Source: CAZAPO01 sp044841755
GTDB lineage: Bacteria; Bacteroidota; Bacteroidia; Flavobacteriales; Flavobacteriaceae
Length of the DNA stretch: 64,000 nt
Assembly: GCA_044841755.1 (NCBI GenBank)
Contig: JAXOFM010000002.1
Coordinates: 310,001-374,000, forward strand
Direction: 5' to 3'
The position numbers and the translations under genes are program-made. The notes beneath the pieces are model-generated. The model worked only from the letters and a program-made list of their open reading frames with translations, was not told where the DNA came from and ran no database searches. Shown piece by piece: positions 35,103 to 44,131 of the stretch. The stretch's first letter is position 1. Every line of letters starts with the position of its first letter.

Positions 35103-37217
35103 TTAATCAATAAGAATTTCTAAGATCTTAATAGCAGCATCACTGATCTTTGTCCCAGGGCCAAAAACAGCAACAGCTCCTGCATCAAATAAAAATTGAT
35201 AATCTTGTTTAGGGATGACACCGCCAACAATAACCATGATATCATCACGATCATATTTTTTTAACTCTTCAATTACCTGTGGAACTAATGTTTTATGTCC
35301 AGCAGCTAACGATGAAACACCTAAAATATGAACATCATTTTCTACGGCTTGTTTAGCAGCCTCTTGCGGAGTTTGGAATAATGGTCCAATATCAACATCA
35401 AAACCAACATCAGCATAACCTGTTGCTACTACTTTCGCACCACGATCATGACCATCTTGCCCCATTTTTGCAATCATAATACGAGGTCTGCGACCTTCTT
35501 GTTCTGCAAATTTATCGGCAAGTTCTTGAGCCTTTTTAAACGAACTATCGTCTTTTACTTCTCTGCTATACACTCCTGAAAATGATTTTATTTCAGCTTT
35601 ATATCTTCCAAATTCTGCCTCTAGAGCATCACTAATTTCACCTAAAGTAGCTCTCTTTCTAGCTGCATCTACTGCTAAAGCTAGTAAATTTTCTTTTTCT
35701 GATCTTGCTGATTCGGTTAATTTTTGAAGTGCAATTGTTACAGCTTCTGAGTTTCTATCCTGTTTTATTCTAGTTAAACGATCAATTTGGGAATTTCTAA
35801 CTACTTGGTTGTCTACTTCAAGGATATGTAGAGGGTCTTCTTCTTCTAATTGATATTTATTTACACCAACAATAATGTCTTGACCAGAATCTATTCTTGC
35901 TTGTTTTCTTGCAGCAGCTTCTTCAATTCGCATTTTTGGAATTCCAGCTTCTATAGCTTTGGTCATTCCTCCTAATTCTTCTACTTCTTCAATAAGTTTC
36001 CATGCTTTTTGAGCAATTTCATGAGTTAAATTTTCAACATAATAACTTCCTGCCCAAGGGTCTACAGTTTTAGTAATATTGGTTTCCTCTTGTAGGTATA
36101 TTTGTGTATTTCTGGCAATTCTAGCAGAAAAATCTGTTGGTAAAGCAATGGCTTCATCTAATGCATTAGTGTGCAACGATTGTGTGCCACCAAATGCAGC
36201 TGCAGCTGCTTCAATACAAGTTCTGGCAACGTTATTGAAAGGGTCTTGCTCTGTTAAACTCCAACCACTTGTTTGGCTGTGTGTTCTTAATGCTAAAGAC
36301 TTGGGATTTTTAGGATCGAATTGTTTAACCAAATTTGCCCAAAGCATTCTTCCAGCCCGCATTTTAGCAATTTCCATAAAGTGATTCATGCCAATTGCCC
36401 AAAAGAATGATAGGCGAGGAGCAAAGGTGTCAATATCCATACCTGCATCTAACCCTTTTCTTATATATTCTAATCCGTCTGCTAAAGTATAAGCAAGTTC
36501 AATATCACAAGTAGCTCCAGCTTCTTGCATATGATATCCAGAAATACTAATACTATTGAACCTTGGCATGTTCTGGCTAGTATATTCAAAGATGTCTGAA
36601 ATAATCTTCATGGAAGGTGTAGGAGGGTAGATATACGTATTTCGTACCATAAACTCCTTAAGAATGTCATTTTGAATGGTTCCGGCTAGTTGCTCTGGTT
36701 TTACTCCTTGCTCTTCTGCTGCAACGATGTAAAATGCCATAATTGGTAAAACTGCACCATTCATGGTCATGGAAACAGACATTTTATCTAATGGTATCTG
36801 ATCGAAAAGAATCTTCATATCCTCAACTGAGTCTATGGCTACTCCAGCTTTTCCAACATCTCCAACCACACGCTCGTGATCACTATCATAACCTCTATGT
36901 GTAGCAAGATCAAAGGCCACGGACAAACCTTTTTGTCCTGCTGCTAAGTTACGTCGGTAAAAAGCATTACTTTCTTCAGCAGTTGAGAATCCAGCATACT
37001 GACGAATTGTCCATGGTCTACGAACATACATAGTGCTATAAGGACCTCTTAAGTTTGGAGCAATTCCTGCGGCAAAATCTAAATGCTCAATATTCTCAAT
37101 ATCTTTTTTTGAATATTTAGACTTTACAGTTATTCTCTCTGCAGTCTCAAAGGTTTTTATAATAGTTTTTGAAGGGTTAGTCCCTTTTAGTTCAAGATTT
37201 TGAACGTCTTTTCTCAT
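35103..37217 (-). CDS. mutB: Methylmalonyl-CoA mutase large (catalytic) subunit
   Basis: Adenosylcobalamin-dependent interconversion of methylmalonyl-CoA and succinyl-CoA. The 704 residues begin with a TIM-barrel domain: YVRRPWTIRQYAGFSTAEES and AFDLATHRGYDSDHERV are the substrate-binding motifs. The cobalamin-binding domain at the end shows GQDGHDRGAKVVATGYAD with the lower-ligand His, and HILGVSSLAAGHKTLVP. It ends ...AIKILEILID. The gene begins at the stop of a lipoprotein gene (1-base overlap) and is the last of the udk operon. Confidence 0.96.
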   Translation of the reverse strand: MRKDVQNLELKGTNPSKTIIKTFETAERITVKSKYSKKDIENIEHLDFAAGIAPNLRGPYSTMYVRRPWTIRQYAGFSTAEESNAFYRRNLAAGQKGLSVAFDLATHRGYDSDHERVVGDVGKAGVAIDSVEDMKILFDQIPLDKMSVSMTMNGAVLPIMAFYIVAAEEQGVKPEQLAGTIQNDILKEFMVRNTYIYPPTPSMKIISDIFEYTSQNMPRFNSISISGYHMQEAGATCDIELAYTLADGLEYIRKGLDAGMDIDTFAPRLSFFWAIGMNHFMEIAKMRAGRMLWANLVKQFDPKNPKSLALRTHSQTSGWSLTEQDPFNNVARTCIEAAAAAFGGTQSLHTNALDEAIALPTDFSARIARNTQIYLQEETNITKTVDPWAGSYYVENLTHEIAQKAWKLIEEVEELGGMTKAIEAGIPKMRIEEAAARKQARIDSGQDIIVGVNKYQLEEEDPLHILEVDNQVVRNSQIDRLTRIKQDRNSEAVTIALQKLTESARSEKENLLALAVDAARKRATLGEISDALEAEFGRYKAEIKSFSGVYSREVKDDSSFKKAQELADKFAEQEGRRPRIMIAKMGQDGHDRGAKVVATGYADVGFDVDIGPLFQTPQEAAKQAVENDVHILGVSSLAAGHKTLVPQVIEELKKYDRDDIMVIVGGVIPKQDYQFLFDAGAVAVFGPGTKISDAAIKILEILID

Positions 37218-37855
37218 TATTTGATGACCATTTTTTCTATATAAGGATCAAAATCGGTTTCAGAAGCTGTAGATAATTGTATGAAGACAGTTTTTTCATT
37301 ACTGGAAATTATATAGGTATTGTTGAATACTTCACGTTTCATGCTTTTTCCGTTTACTTTATATATTGCCTTAAATAGTTGTTGTTTATCAGTTCCTCCA
37401 TATTTAGCTGTAATCCTTTCAAACTTTGCATCACTGTTTTTCTTTACTCTTTCATTATTAGCTTGAATCATACCTAATAATTGTGATGCATCATTTCTTG
37501 TAAAAGCGTAATATGGCATTGTGTTGATGGTGTATGTTGAAGCATTTTCAGAATCATAATAGATGTAAAGAGAGCCATCCATTTTGCTCAGTGAATTCAG
37601 TCTTTCGGTTTCAACTTTGTATTCCTTTTTAGTTGTTAAAGAATCTAGCAACCTTTGATATTTTGTTAATGAATAGCGTTCAAACCCGTTAGGAAGAAAT
37701 ACTTTCGTTCCTGTGTCTTCTAAGAAATGATAACTGCCTTTAAGACTAGTGTTTTTGTCTACCTCATTAGATGGGGCTTTTTGAGATATTTCTTCACAAG
37801 AAAATGAAATAGTTAAAAGAAAAAGTAAAATTAATTTTGTAGTACTGGATTTCAT
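37217..37855 (-). CDS. Lipoprotein of unknown function between mutA and mutB
   Basis: A 212-residue lipoprotein (Cys20 in LTISFSCEEISQK). After the anchor it has GSYHFLEDTGTKVFLPNGFERYSL, an alpha/beta region with AFTRNDASQLLGMIQANNERV and a final strand-rich part EVFNNTYIISSNEKTVFIQL. No family recognised. It overlaps mutB by one base and follows another lipoprotein by 4 bases, so it is firmly in the methylmalonyl-CoA mutase operon though it cannot act in the cytoplasm. Confidence 0.78.
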   Translation of the reverse strand: MKSSTTKLILLFLLTISFSCEEISQKAPSNEVDKNTSLKGSYHFLEDTGTKVFLPNGFERYSLTKYQRLLDSLTTKKEYKVETERLNSLSKMDGSLYIYYDSENASTYTINTMPYYAFTRNDASQLLGMIQANNERVKKNSDAKFERITAKYGGTDKQQLFKAIYKVNGKSMKREVFNNTYIISSNEKTVFIQLSTASETDFDPYIEKMVIK

Positions 37856-37859
37856 TTAT

Positions 37860-38525
37860 CTAATTTTTTACTCGATTTGATTCACCTAATTTTTGAGAAT
37901 TGTCAATATTGAAGTCTTCTTTACCAAAATTTTGAGATTCTTCAACATAACCAGGAAGTCTCATTTCTAGAAGTTTACTAAAAAACATATCCATAGCTAC
38001 ATATGCAGCTAATGCTCTGTCTTCTTCAGCCATTAGGTGCTTTTTTTCAAACAATATTGGAGCTAATACCTGTGGTGTTACTGTATTAGAAGAAATAAGA
38101 GCCTCTAGTATTTTTTTTAACTCTTCATCTTTAACATTCTCCACTATACATTTAGCAGCTGGGTGCTCATAGTTTAATCTTACTTTGTTGCTATGTACTG
38201 TCCAAAGATCATCACGGTTTTCAAAAACGGTGGTAATATTTTTAATATGATCACTCAAATACTCTACAGCAGGTGGTCTATTATTAAAAAGAACTTTTAA
38301 ATAATTGTGATAGCCTTCAGGAACAGTCACACCTAAAAAAACATAATTTTTAGTTATAAAATCTTCAAACGCATATGTTGCTTCCTTTACTAAACGATAA
38401 TCTTTATTGTCACATTCAAAAAGATCTTCTTTGGTTGCATACTTATAATCTATTTCATTTTCATTGCAGCCATAGCTTAATATTATAAGGCTTAATAAAA
38501 AAATGATTTGACTAATTTGTTTCAT
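37860..38525 (-). CDS. Lipoprotein of unknown function after mutA
   Basis: A 221-residue protein. The frame opens at an ATG at 38549 inside mutA, with further ATGs at 38537 and 38525; I chose 38525 because it gives a standard lipoprotein signal, MKQISQIIFLLSLIILSYGC with Cys20. The body is helical (TKEDLFECDNKDYRLVKEA, ALAAYVAMDMFFSKLLEM) with no motif I know. It lies directly after mutA and 4 bases before the next lipoprotein. Function unknown. Confidence 0.75.
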   Translation of the reverse strand: MKQISQIIFLLSLIILSYGCNENEIDYKYATKEDLFECDNKDYRLVKEATYAFEDFITKNYVFLGVTVPEGYHNYLKVLFNNRPPAVEYLSDHIKNITTVFENRDDLWTVHSNKVRLNYEHPAAKCIVENVKDEELKKILEALISSNTVTPQVLAPILFEKKHLMAEEDRALAAYVAMDMFFSKLLEMRLPGYVEESQNFGKEDFNIDNSQKLGESNRVKN

Positions 38526-38538
38526 TCTTAAAGACATT

Positions 38539-39906
38539 TTATTGCTCATTATTTAATCTGTTATTTTCCATTTTCTCTGAAAGTCTTTTTTCTATAATAG
38601 GTTCTATTAATGTTTTCCTAATTTCTTTTTTTATAAAAGGACTAATTTCAACTTCAGCTTTCATTAAATCTTTTTCATTTTGATATTTGTTAGTGCCCAG
38701 TAATACAATCTTACCTTCGTCAAATAACTCTTGCTCTCTGTTTGCACTTTCTTTAATCTTTCTTTGAATAGTTCCTTCTTTTAACTGTTTGAGAAAACCT
38801 CCATTAGTTTCAATATTTTTAAACAATGCTAAAGACTTAGTAGCTATTTGAGAGGTTAGTTCCTCTATGTAATAGGTGCCATCTGTGGGATTGAACACCT
38901 GATCAAAATAGCTTTCGTGTTTAAGTATTAACAGTTGATTTCTTGCTATTCTTTCACCAAATTCATTTTCTTTATGGTATACAGCATCGTATGGTAAATT
39001 ACAAACAGTATCTGCTCCACCTAGAATAGCACTCATACATTCGGTTGTAGTGCGTAAAAGGTTTGTGTTATAATCGTATAGTGTTTTATTTCGAGTACTT
39101 GGTTTGGTAGTTATGATGCACTTAATTTGTTGATCTGTATACTCAGTAACTAAAGAATCCCATAAAACTCGAACTACTTTAAGTTTTGCAATCTCAAAAA
39201 AATAGTTACTACCAATAGCATTTTTAAAAACAATTGATTTAGAAATGTTTTCTCCAAAATGGTTTAAATATTCATTTACATGAGACAACGCATATGCAAG
39301 TTGTTGAATACTCTTTGCTCCAGAATTTTGATAAAGTGAAATATCAATACTCAACCACGATTTTAAATGATTTGAGTTTTTGGCTATTTCTTCCAGTAGA
39401 AGATGGTCTTGTTTTAAGTTAAAATACCAATTTCCAGTTCTGGCTAAATTGCCAATGATGTCTGTTTCTAAATATACCTCTAAATTGTTATAACTTACAT
39501 AATCATTTAAACTTTTTACAAAATCAACCGATAAAAACTTTGGATCAATATAAACAGGAACATCAACATCTGCAAGTAACGCAGCAATGTTAGTTTCTTT
39601 TGAAGGAATGATAAATCTTATACTTTCGGCTCCTTTGTCAATAACATTTTTTGCAAAAGAGTTGGCAATCTTTTCATCTGATACTAAAATGTCTTGACAG
39701 ATTTTCCAAGCTGAAATAGGTGAAGTTTTAAAGGAATCCTTACCTTTTAAATCTTCACTATTATAAAAGGGCTTAACATCTATTCCTTCAAGTGAATTCC
39801 AGATTAAGGTTTCATTATAATCTGCACCTTTTAAATCTAATTGTATTTTTTGCTTCCAAGCTTTAGCAGAAACAGCCTCAAATTGGTCGAATAAGACTTT
39901 ACTCAT
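38539..39906 (-). CDS. mutA: Methylmalonyl-CoA mutase small subunit
   Basis: A 455-residue subunit related to the TIM-barrel part of the catalytic chain but without its activity: SAWKICQDILV, GNWYFNLKQDH, and TVCNLPYDAVYHKENEFGERIARNQLLIL match the subunit family. It ends soon after the barrel and has no C-terminal cobalamin domain, which is the short form found in Flavobacteriia. It supports the large subunit MutB as a heterodimer. It overlaps the FtsB-like gene by 8 bases upstream. Confidence 0.92.
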   Translation of the reverse strand: MSKVLFDQFEAVSAKAWKQKIQLDLKGADYNETLIWNSLEGIDVKPFYNSEDLKGKDSFKTSPISAWKICQDILVSDEKIANSFAKNVIDKGAESIRFIIPSKETNIAALLADVDVPVYIDPKFLSVDFVKSLNDYVSYNNLEVYLETDIIGNLARTGNWYFNLKQDHLLLEEIAKNSNHLKSWLSIDISLYQNSGAKSIQQLAYALSHVNEYLNHFGENISKSIVFKNAIGSNYFFEIAKLKVVRVLWDSLVTEYTDQQIKCIITTKPSTRNKTLYDYNTNLLRTTTECMSAILGGADTVCNLPYDAVYHKENEFGERIARNQLLILKHESYFDQVFNPTDGTYYIEELTSQIATKSLALFKNIETNGGFLKQLKEGTIQRKIKESANREQELFDEGKIVLLGTNKYQNEKDLMKAEVEISPFIKKEIRKTLIEPIIEKRLSEKMENNRLNNEQ

Positions 39907-40234
39907 CTTTAGTTTTTGTATTCAAGCTATCTTCATATTCAATAATGTAGATCTCTTCATTTTCTTTCTTCATGTTGTATTGTTCTCTCCCGTATTTTTC
40001 TACACCTTTATCACTACTTAATTTCTTAATTTCTTTTTGATCTTTTTCAATCTCATCCTTATAATATTCTCTTTCCTTTTCAAGATCCTTAATATCCTTA
40101 TTTAACTCGTTATGTATAAACCATGAATTACTATCAAAAAAGAGCATCCATGTTGCAAAAACTACCAGAATTAAAAAGAAAATGTTCTTAAAAGGCCTAA
40201 GTATTCGTTTATATTTTGGAGCTAATTTTTTCAT
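39899..40234 (-). CDS. FtsB/DivIC-like septum formation initiator
   Basis: A 111-residue bitopic protein: a basic cytoplasmic N-terminus (KKLAPKYKRILRPFKN), one membrane helix at about 18-35 (IFFLILVVFATWMLFF), a coiled coil rich in Lys, Asp and Glu (about 45-80), then a small extracytoplasmic domain with YGREQYNMKKENEEIYII. This is the plan of FtsB/DivIC divisome proteins. It overlaps udk by one base and mutA by 8 bases, so a division gene is coupled to metabolism genes here. Confidence 0.85.
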   Translation of the reverse strand: MKKLAPKYKRILRPFKNIFFLILVVFATWMLFFDSNSWFIHNELNKDIKDLEKEREYYKDEIEKDQKEIKKLSSDKGVEKYGREQYNMKKENEEIYIIEYEDSLNTKTKDE

Positions 40235-40839
40235 TATAATCGCTCATTAATAATGGTTCTTACAATGTCAACCGCAACGGTATTATATTTATTGTTTGGT
40301 ATTATGATATCTGCATATTCTTTCATTGGTTCAATAAACTGTTCATGCATTGGTTTAAGTGTTTTTTGATACCTTGATAGCACTTCATCAATATCTCGCC
40401 CACGTTCAGCTATATCTCTTTTTAAACGACGTATGAGTCTTTCGTCACTATCTGCATGAACATAGATTTTTATATCGAACATATCTCTAAGCTTAGGATT
40501 AGTGAGAATTAAAATACCCTCCACAATCATCACTTTTCTTGGGTGAGTTAAAATAGTATCTCCAGTTCGATTGTGCTGAACAAATGAATAAACAGGTTGT
40601 TTAATGGGTTTTTCTTTTTTTAACTCTTTTAAGTGCTCAGTTAACAAGTCAAAATCTATGGATCTTGGGTGATCAAAATTAATTTTCACACGCTCTTCGT
40701 AACTTAAATGAGAAGTGTCTTTGTAATAAGAGTCTTGAGATATTACTCCAACTTCGCCCTCGGGTAACTCGTTTAAAATCTGATTTACAACAGTAGTTTT
40801 TCCGCAACCAGTCCCTCCCGCAATTCCAATAATAAGCAT
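40234..40839 (-). CDS. udk: Uridine kinase
   Basis: Phosphorylates uridine and cytidine in pyrimidine salvage. The 201 residues have the P-loop GIAGGTGCGKTTVVNQIL at the start, the nucleoside-site SQDSYYKDTSHLSYEER, FDHPRSIDFDLL, and IRRLKRDIAERGRDIDEVL. Length is standard. First gene of the udk-ftsB-mutA-lipoprotein-lipoprotein-mutB unit, with a -7 element 26 bases upstream. Confidence 0.95.
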   Translation of the reverse strand: MLIIGIAGGTGCGKTTVVNQILNELPEGEVGVISQDSYYKDTSHLSYEERVKINFDHPRSIDFDLLTEHLKELKKEKPIKQPVYSFVQHNRTGDTILTHPRKVMIVEGILILTNPKLRDMFDIKIYVHADSDERLIRRLKRDIAERGRDIDEVLSRYQKTLKPMHEQFIEPMKEYADIIIPNNKYNTVAVDIVRTIINERL

Positions 40840-40865
40840 GTAAAATTGTTTAGGTTAAATCCCAA

Positions 40866-40873
40866 CAAATTTA
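40866..40873 (-). promoter_or_regulatory. -7 promoter element before udk
   Basis: Minus-strand TAAATTTG, matching TAnnTTTG, 26 bases before the udk ATG. It would drive the six-gene run through mutB. Confidence 0.5.
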
Positions 40874-40876
40874 CGA

Positions 40877-42001
40877 TTATTTCTTTGGATTTAGTCTTAC
40901 AATCCCAACATTTTCTACACCAACGTAGATGTAATTATCTGGTCCTTGTTCAATACTTCTAACTCGTCCTAAGCCTTCTAAAATCTTTTCTTCTTTAACT
41001 ACTTTTGAGCCATTAAGTATACAGTGGCTTACATACTGAAATTTTAAAGAACCAACAAGGAGATTGCCTTTTAACTCTGGGTATAAATTACTAGTTACAA
41101 ATGCCATTCCGCTAGGTGCAATTGAAGGAGTCCAATGATGAATAGGGTCTTCCATACCTGGGATCGAGGTTTTATCTGTAAATGAAGTTCCACTATAGTT
41201 AATACCATAGCTTGCTTTTGGCCATCCATAGTTCTTGCCAGATGCTACGATGTTAATTTCATCACCGCCTTTTGGTCCATGTTCATGCGTCCAAATTTCT
41301 CCAGTAGTTGGGTGTTTTTCCATTCCCTGAGGATTTCGATGTCCGTATGAGAAAATTGCCATTTTTGCATCTCGCTCTTTTACAAACGGATTACTAACAG
41401 GGATTCGTCCATCGTCATGAAGTCTATATACCTTACCGCCATCTCTTTTAATATTTTGCGGGTTCACATCTCTATTTCCACGATCACCAATTGTAAAGTA
41501 TAAGTAACCTTCGTTGTCAAAAACAATTCTAGACCCAAAATGCTGTCCTCGTTTACTGTTTGGATTTGCTTTATAAAGTACTTTCTTATTTACAATATTA
41601 TTTCCTTCTAATTGAAATCTCATTAGAGCAGTGTTTGCTCCATTGCCTTCTCCTTCCTCGGTTGCATATGAAATGTAGATCCATCCATTTTCTGAATAAT
41701 TAGGGTGTAACTCAATATCCATAAGTCCCCCTTGTCCTTGAACCTTGATGTCAGGAAGACCGTTAATTATTGTTTTTCTTCCTTCTTTAAATCGTATTAA
41801 CTCACCTTGTTTTTCATTGATCAACATTGAACCATCTGGGAGGAAAGTAAATCCCCAAGGAATATCTAGATCACCAACAATTATTTCATGAGAATATGAG
41901 GTGTTAGAATAAACTTTCAGTGAAATAGATTTGTCTTTAGAATCTTCTTTGCAAGCAAGAATTATAGTGGCTAAAAAAAGAGAAAAAAATAGTTGTTTCA
42001 T
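40877..42001 (-). CDS. PQQ-dependent sugar dehydrogenase-like lipoprotein
   Basis: A 374-residue lipoprotein (Cys17 in TIILACKED) with a six-bladed propeller of the glucose/sorbosone dehydrogenase family. Typical stretches are DIPWGFTFLPDGSMLINEKQ, GQGGLMDIELHPNYSENGW, RGQHFGSRIVFDNEGYLYF and FSYGHRNPQGMEKHPTTGE, and EHGPKGGDEIN. It would oxidise aldose sugars in the periplasm with bound PQQ; no pqq synthesis genes are in the window, so cofactor may come from outside. It lies 37 bases upstream of udk but has its own start region. Confidence 0.88.
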   Translation of the reverse strand: MKQLFFSLFLATIILACKEDSKDKSISLKVYSNTSYSHEIIVGDLDIPWGFTFLPDGSMLINEKQGELIRFKEGRKTIINGLPDIKVQGQGGLMDIELHPNYSENGWIYISYATEEGEGNGANTALMRFQLEGNNIVNKKVLYKANPNSKRGQHFGSRIVFDNEGYLYFTIGDRGNRDVNPQNIKRDGGKVYRLHDDGRIPVSNPFVKERDAKMAIFSYGHRNPQGMEKHPTTGEIWTHEHGPKGGDEINIVASGKNYGWPKASYGINYSGTSFTDKTSIPGMEDPIHHWTPSIAPSGMAFVTSNLYPELKGNLLVGSLKFQYVSHCILNGSKVVKEEKILEGLGRVRSIEQGPDNYIYVGVENVGIVRLNPKK

Positions 42002-42040
42002 GAGTAGTCAAATTAATAATTGAAAATACAAATAATTTTG

Positions 42041-42069
42041 TTTGATTTTAAAAGAAAACTATATATTTG
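42041..42069 (+). promoter_or_regulatory. Promoter of tRNA-Pro
   Basis: TTTG at 42041-42044, a 17-base spacer, and TATATTTG at 42062-42069; the tRNA begins 12 bases after the -7 box. Both boxes match the Bacteroidota consensus. Confidence 0.65.
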
Positions 42070-42081
42070 CATTCCTGTTTT

Positions 42082-42156
42082 CGGGGTGTAGCGTAGCCCG
42101 GTTATCGCGCCGCGTTTGGGACGCGGAGGTCGCAGGTTCGAATCCTGCCACCCCGA
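42082..42156 (+). tRNA. tRNA-Pro (anticodon UGG)
   Basis: Acceptor arms CGGGGTG and CACCCCG pair perfectly, with A as discriminator. The anticodon arm is CCGCG-TTTGGGA-CGCGG, giving anticodon TGG for proline. The T arm is GCAGG-TTCGAAT-CCTGC. The 3' CCA is not encoded. It stands alone with its own promoter and terminator. Confidence 0.97.
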
Positions 42157-42158
42157 CA

Positions 42159-42190
42159 AAAAGCTGAATCAAATGATTCAGCTTTTTTTA
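42159..42190 (+). terminator. Rho-independent terminator after tRNA-Pro
   Basis: Long perfect stem AAGCTGAATCA / TGATTCAGCTT with a 2-base loop, followed by a T run. It begins 3 bases after the tRNA, so the transcript is a single tRNA. Confidence 0.92.
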
Positions 42191-42223
42191 TGCTTTCTTT
42201 TTGAGTTTAAATTTTATGTTCTC

Positions 42224-42243
42224 TTGTTTGTAAGCTCAAACAA
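42224..42243. repeat. Inverted repeat, possible operator of the D-amino-acid operon
   Basis: TTGTTTG at 42224-42230 and CAAACAA at 42237-42243 form a perfect 7-base dyad with a 6-base centre, without a T run. It is 105 bases before the permease gene. It has the size of a dimeric regulator site. The rest of the 42191-42348 gap is AT-rich and I saw no convincing TAnnTTTG box. Confidence 0.45.
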
Positions 42244-42348
42244 TCTGTTTAGCAACAATTAATAGTCGATGGTAGAATTAATTTACCTTAATTTGATTTA
42301 TTTAATACATTCATTCGATCTAACTAATTTAAAAACTATTCATTCAAT

Positions 42349-43665
42349 ATGGCATTACTTTATGTTGTTCTCGGCATTATACTTTTGTTCTTACTCATTA
42401 CTTTATTTAAACTTAATGCATTTATATCGTTCATCATCGTTTGCATTTTTGTTGGTGCTTGTCAGGGTATGGAACTAGAAAGTATTATTCTTTCTATACA
42501 AACTGGTATTGGTAATACCTTGGGATTTCTGGTGTTGATATTAGGTTTGGGAGCAATGTTGGGGAAACTTTTAGCCGACAGTGGTGCAGCACAACGTATC
42601 ACTTCGAGTTTAGTATCTAAATTCGGATTGAAATATATACAATGGGCTGTGGTTTTAGCTGGTTTTATTGTAGGTATTCCAATGTTTTACTCGGTAGGCT
42701 TTGTGATCTTGATTCCTTTGGTATTTACAGTTGCAGCTTCAACGGGTTTACCACTAATATATGTTGGCTTGCCTATGTTAGCTTCGTTATCGGTAACACA
42801 TGGTTTTCTTCCACCACATCCAGCACCAACCGCAATTGCAGATATGTTTAAAGCAGATATTGGTAAAACTTTGCTCTATGGTATTACAGTGGCAATCCCA
42901 GCCATTATTGTTGCTGGTCCATTATTCTCAAGAAGAATAAAACACATTAATGCAACTCCTTTAAAGGAATTTTACAATCCAAAAGTTTTAAAGGATGAAG
43001 AAATGCCAAAGATAGGTGTTAGTATATTCACTGCTTTATTACCAATTATACTTATCATGTTGGCTACTTTTATAACTAATTTCATTTCAGGAGATTCAAC
43101 ATTAAGAGAGATTGTAATATTTATTGGAAACCCTGTAACAGCTATGCTTATTTCGGTTTTAGTAGCTATCTATACCTTGGGGCTAGCGCGCGGGAAAAAA
43201 ATGCCTGAGATCATGAACTCTGTTACAAGTTCGGTGTCTGGAATCACCATGGTACTTTTGATTATTGCTGGTGCTGGTGCTTTAAAACAAATTCTAACAG
43301 ATAGCGGAGTAAGTGACTATATTGGGGAGATATTAGATGGTTCAAATATATCTCCATTAGTTTTAGGGTGGTTGATCGCAACAGTCATAAGAGTTTGTGT
43401 AGGATCAGCTACAGTAGCTGGACTAACTGCTGCTGGAATAGTATTTCCCCTTGTTGCCAGCACTGGAGTGAGTCCAGAATTAATGGTACTGGCTATTGGC
43501 TCAGGAAGTTTAATGCTCTCACATGTGAATGATAGCGGATTCTGGTTATTTAAAGAATATTTCAACCTGTCTGTTAAAGACACTCTTTCAACCTGGACGA
43601 TTATGGAAACTACGGTTGGAGTTATGGGATTAATAGGCGTACTAATTTTAAATGTATTTATATAA
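42349..43665 (+). CDS. GntP-family permease
   Basis: A 438-residue membrane carrier of the gluconate:H+ symporter (GntP) family with about 12 helices. Landmarks are LGLGAMLGKLLADSGAAQRI near residue 62-81, THGFLPPHPAPTAIADMFKA near 148-168, IRVCVGSATVAGLTAAGIVFP, and SHVNDSGFWLFKEYFNLSVK near the end. GntP members also carry D-serine and other hydroxy acids (DsdX type), and the neighbouring genes here point to a D-amino acid or small hydroxy-acid substrate rather than gluconate. First gene of a tight four-gene unit (gaps 5, 2 and 12 bases). Confidence 0.9.
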   Translation: MALLYVVLGIILLFLLITLFKLNAFISFIIVCIFVGACQGMELESIILSIQTGIGNTLGFLVLILGLGAMLGKLLADSGAAQRITSSLVSKFGLKYIQWAVVLAGFIVGIPMFYSVGFVILIPLVFTVAASTGLPLIYVGLPMLASLSVTHGFLPPHPAPTAIADMFKADIGKTLLYGITVAIPAIIVAGPLFSRRIKHINATPLKEFYNPKVLKDEEMPKIGVSIFTALLPIILIMLATFITNFISGDSTLREIVIFIGNPVTAMLISVLVAIYTLGLARGKKMPEIMNSVTSSVSGITMVLLIIAGAGALKQILTDSGVSDYIGEILDGSNISPLVLGWLIATVIRVCVGSATVAGLTAAGIVFPLVASTGVSPELMVLAIGSGSLMLSHVNDSGFWLFKEYFNLSVKDTLSTWTIMETTVGVMGLIGVLILNVFI

Positions 43666-43670
43666 AACAT

Positions 43671-44129
43671 ATGTTACCTTCTAAAAAAATCAAAGAACTT
43701 AAGCTAGAATTCCCTCCTGCACCAAAACCAGCAGGTGTGTATAGACCGATATTAGTGGTTGACAATTTTATATATATATCTGGTCATGCTCCAGTGAATT
43801 TTGATGGGAGCTTGATGCAAGGTCGTTTAGGCGATAACCTTAACATTGAGCAAGGATACGATGCTGCTAGGCAAGTTGGATTAACAGTCCTTTCTGCTAT
43901 TCAAACACATTTTGGTGATATAGACAGAGTGAAAAGAGTAGTTAAGACTTTAGGAATGGTCAACTGTACTCCAGATTTTATTAATCATCCTTCAGTTATT
44001 AACGGATTTAGTGAATTAATGGCTGAAGTTTTTGGAGAAGAAAATGGTATTGGTGTACGGAGTGCTGTTGGAATGATGTTGCCTGATGGTATTCCTGTAG
44101 AAATTGAGGCTGTATTTGAACTACATTAA
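43671..44129 (+). CDS. RidA/YjgF-family enamine/imine deaminase
   Basis: A 152-residue member of the RidA superfamily, which hydrolyses reactive enamine/imine intermediates such as 2-aminoacrylate. Motifs: VDNFIYISGHAPVNFDG, VLSAIQTHFGDIDRVKRVV, and IGVRSAVGMMLPDGIPVEIE, containing the conserved Arg and Glu of the active site. The N-terminus (about 25 residues with LEFPPAPKPAGVYRP) is of the longer YjgF subgroup. Its place before a dehydratase-type PLP enzyme, which releases an enamine, makes a direct functional link likely. Confidence 0.9.
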   Translation: MLPSKKIKELKLEFPPAPKPAGVYRPILVVDNFIYISGHAPVNFDGSLMQGRLGDNLNIEQGYDAARQVGLTVLSAIQTHFGDIDRVKRVVKTLGMVNCTPDFINHPSVINGFSELMAEVFGEENGIGVRSAVGMMLPDGIPVEIEAVFELH

Positions 44130-44131
44130 TT

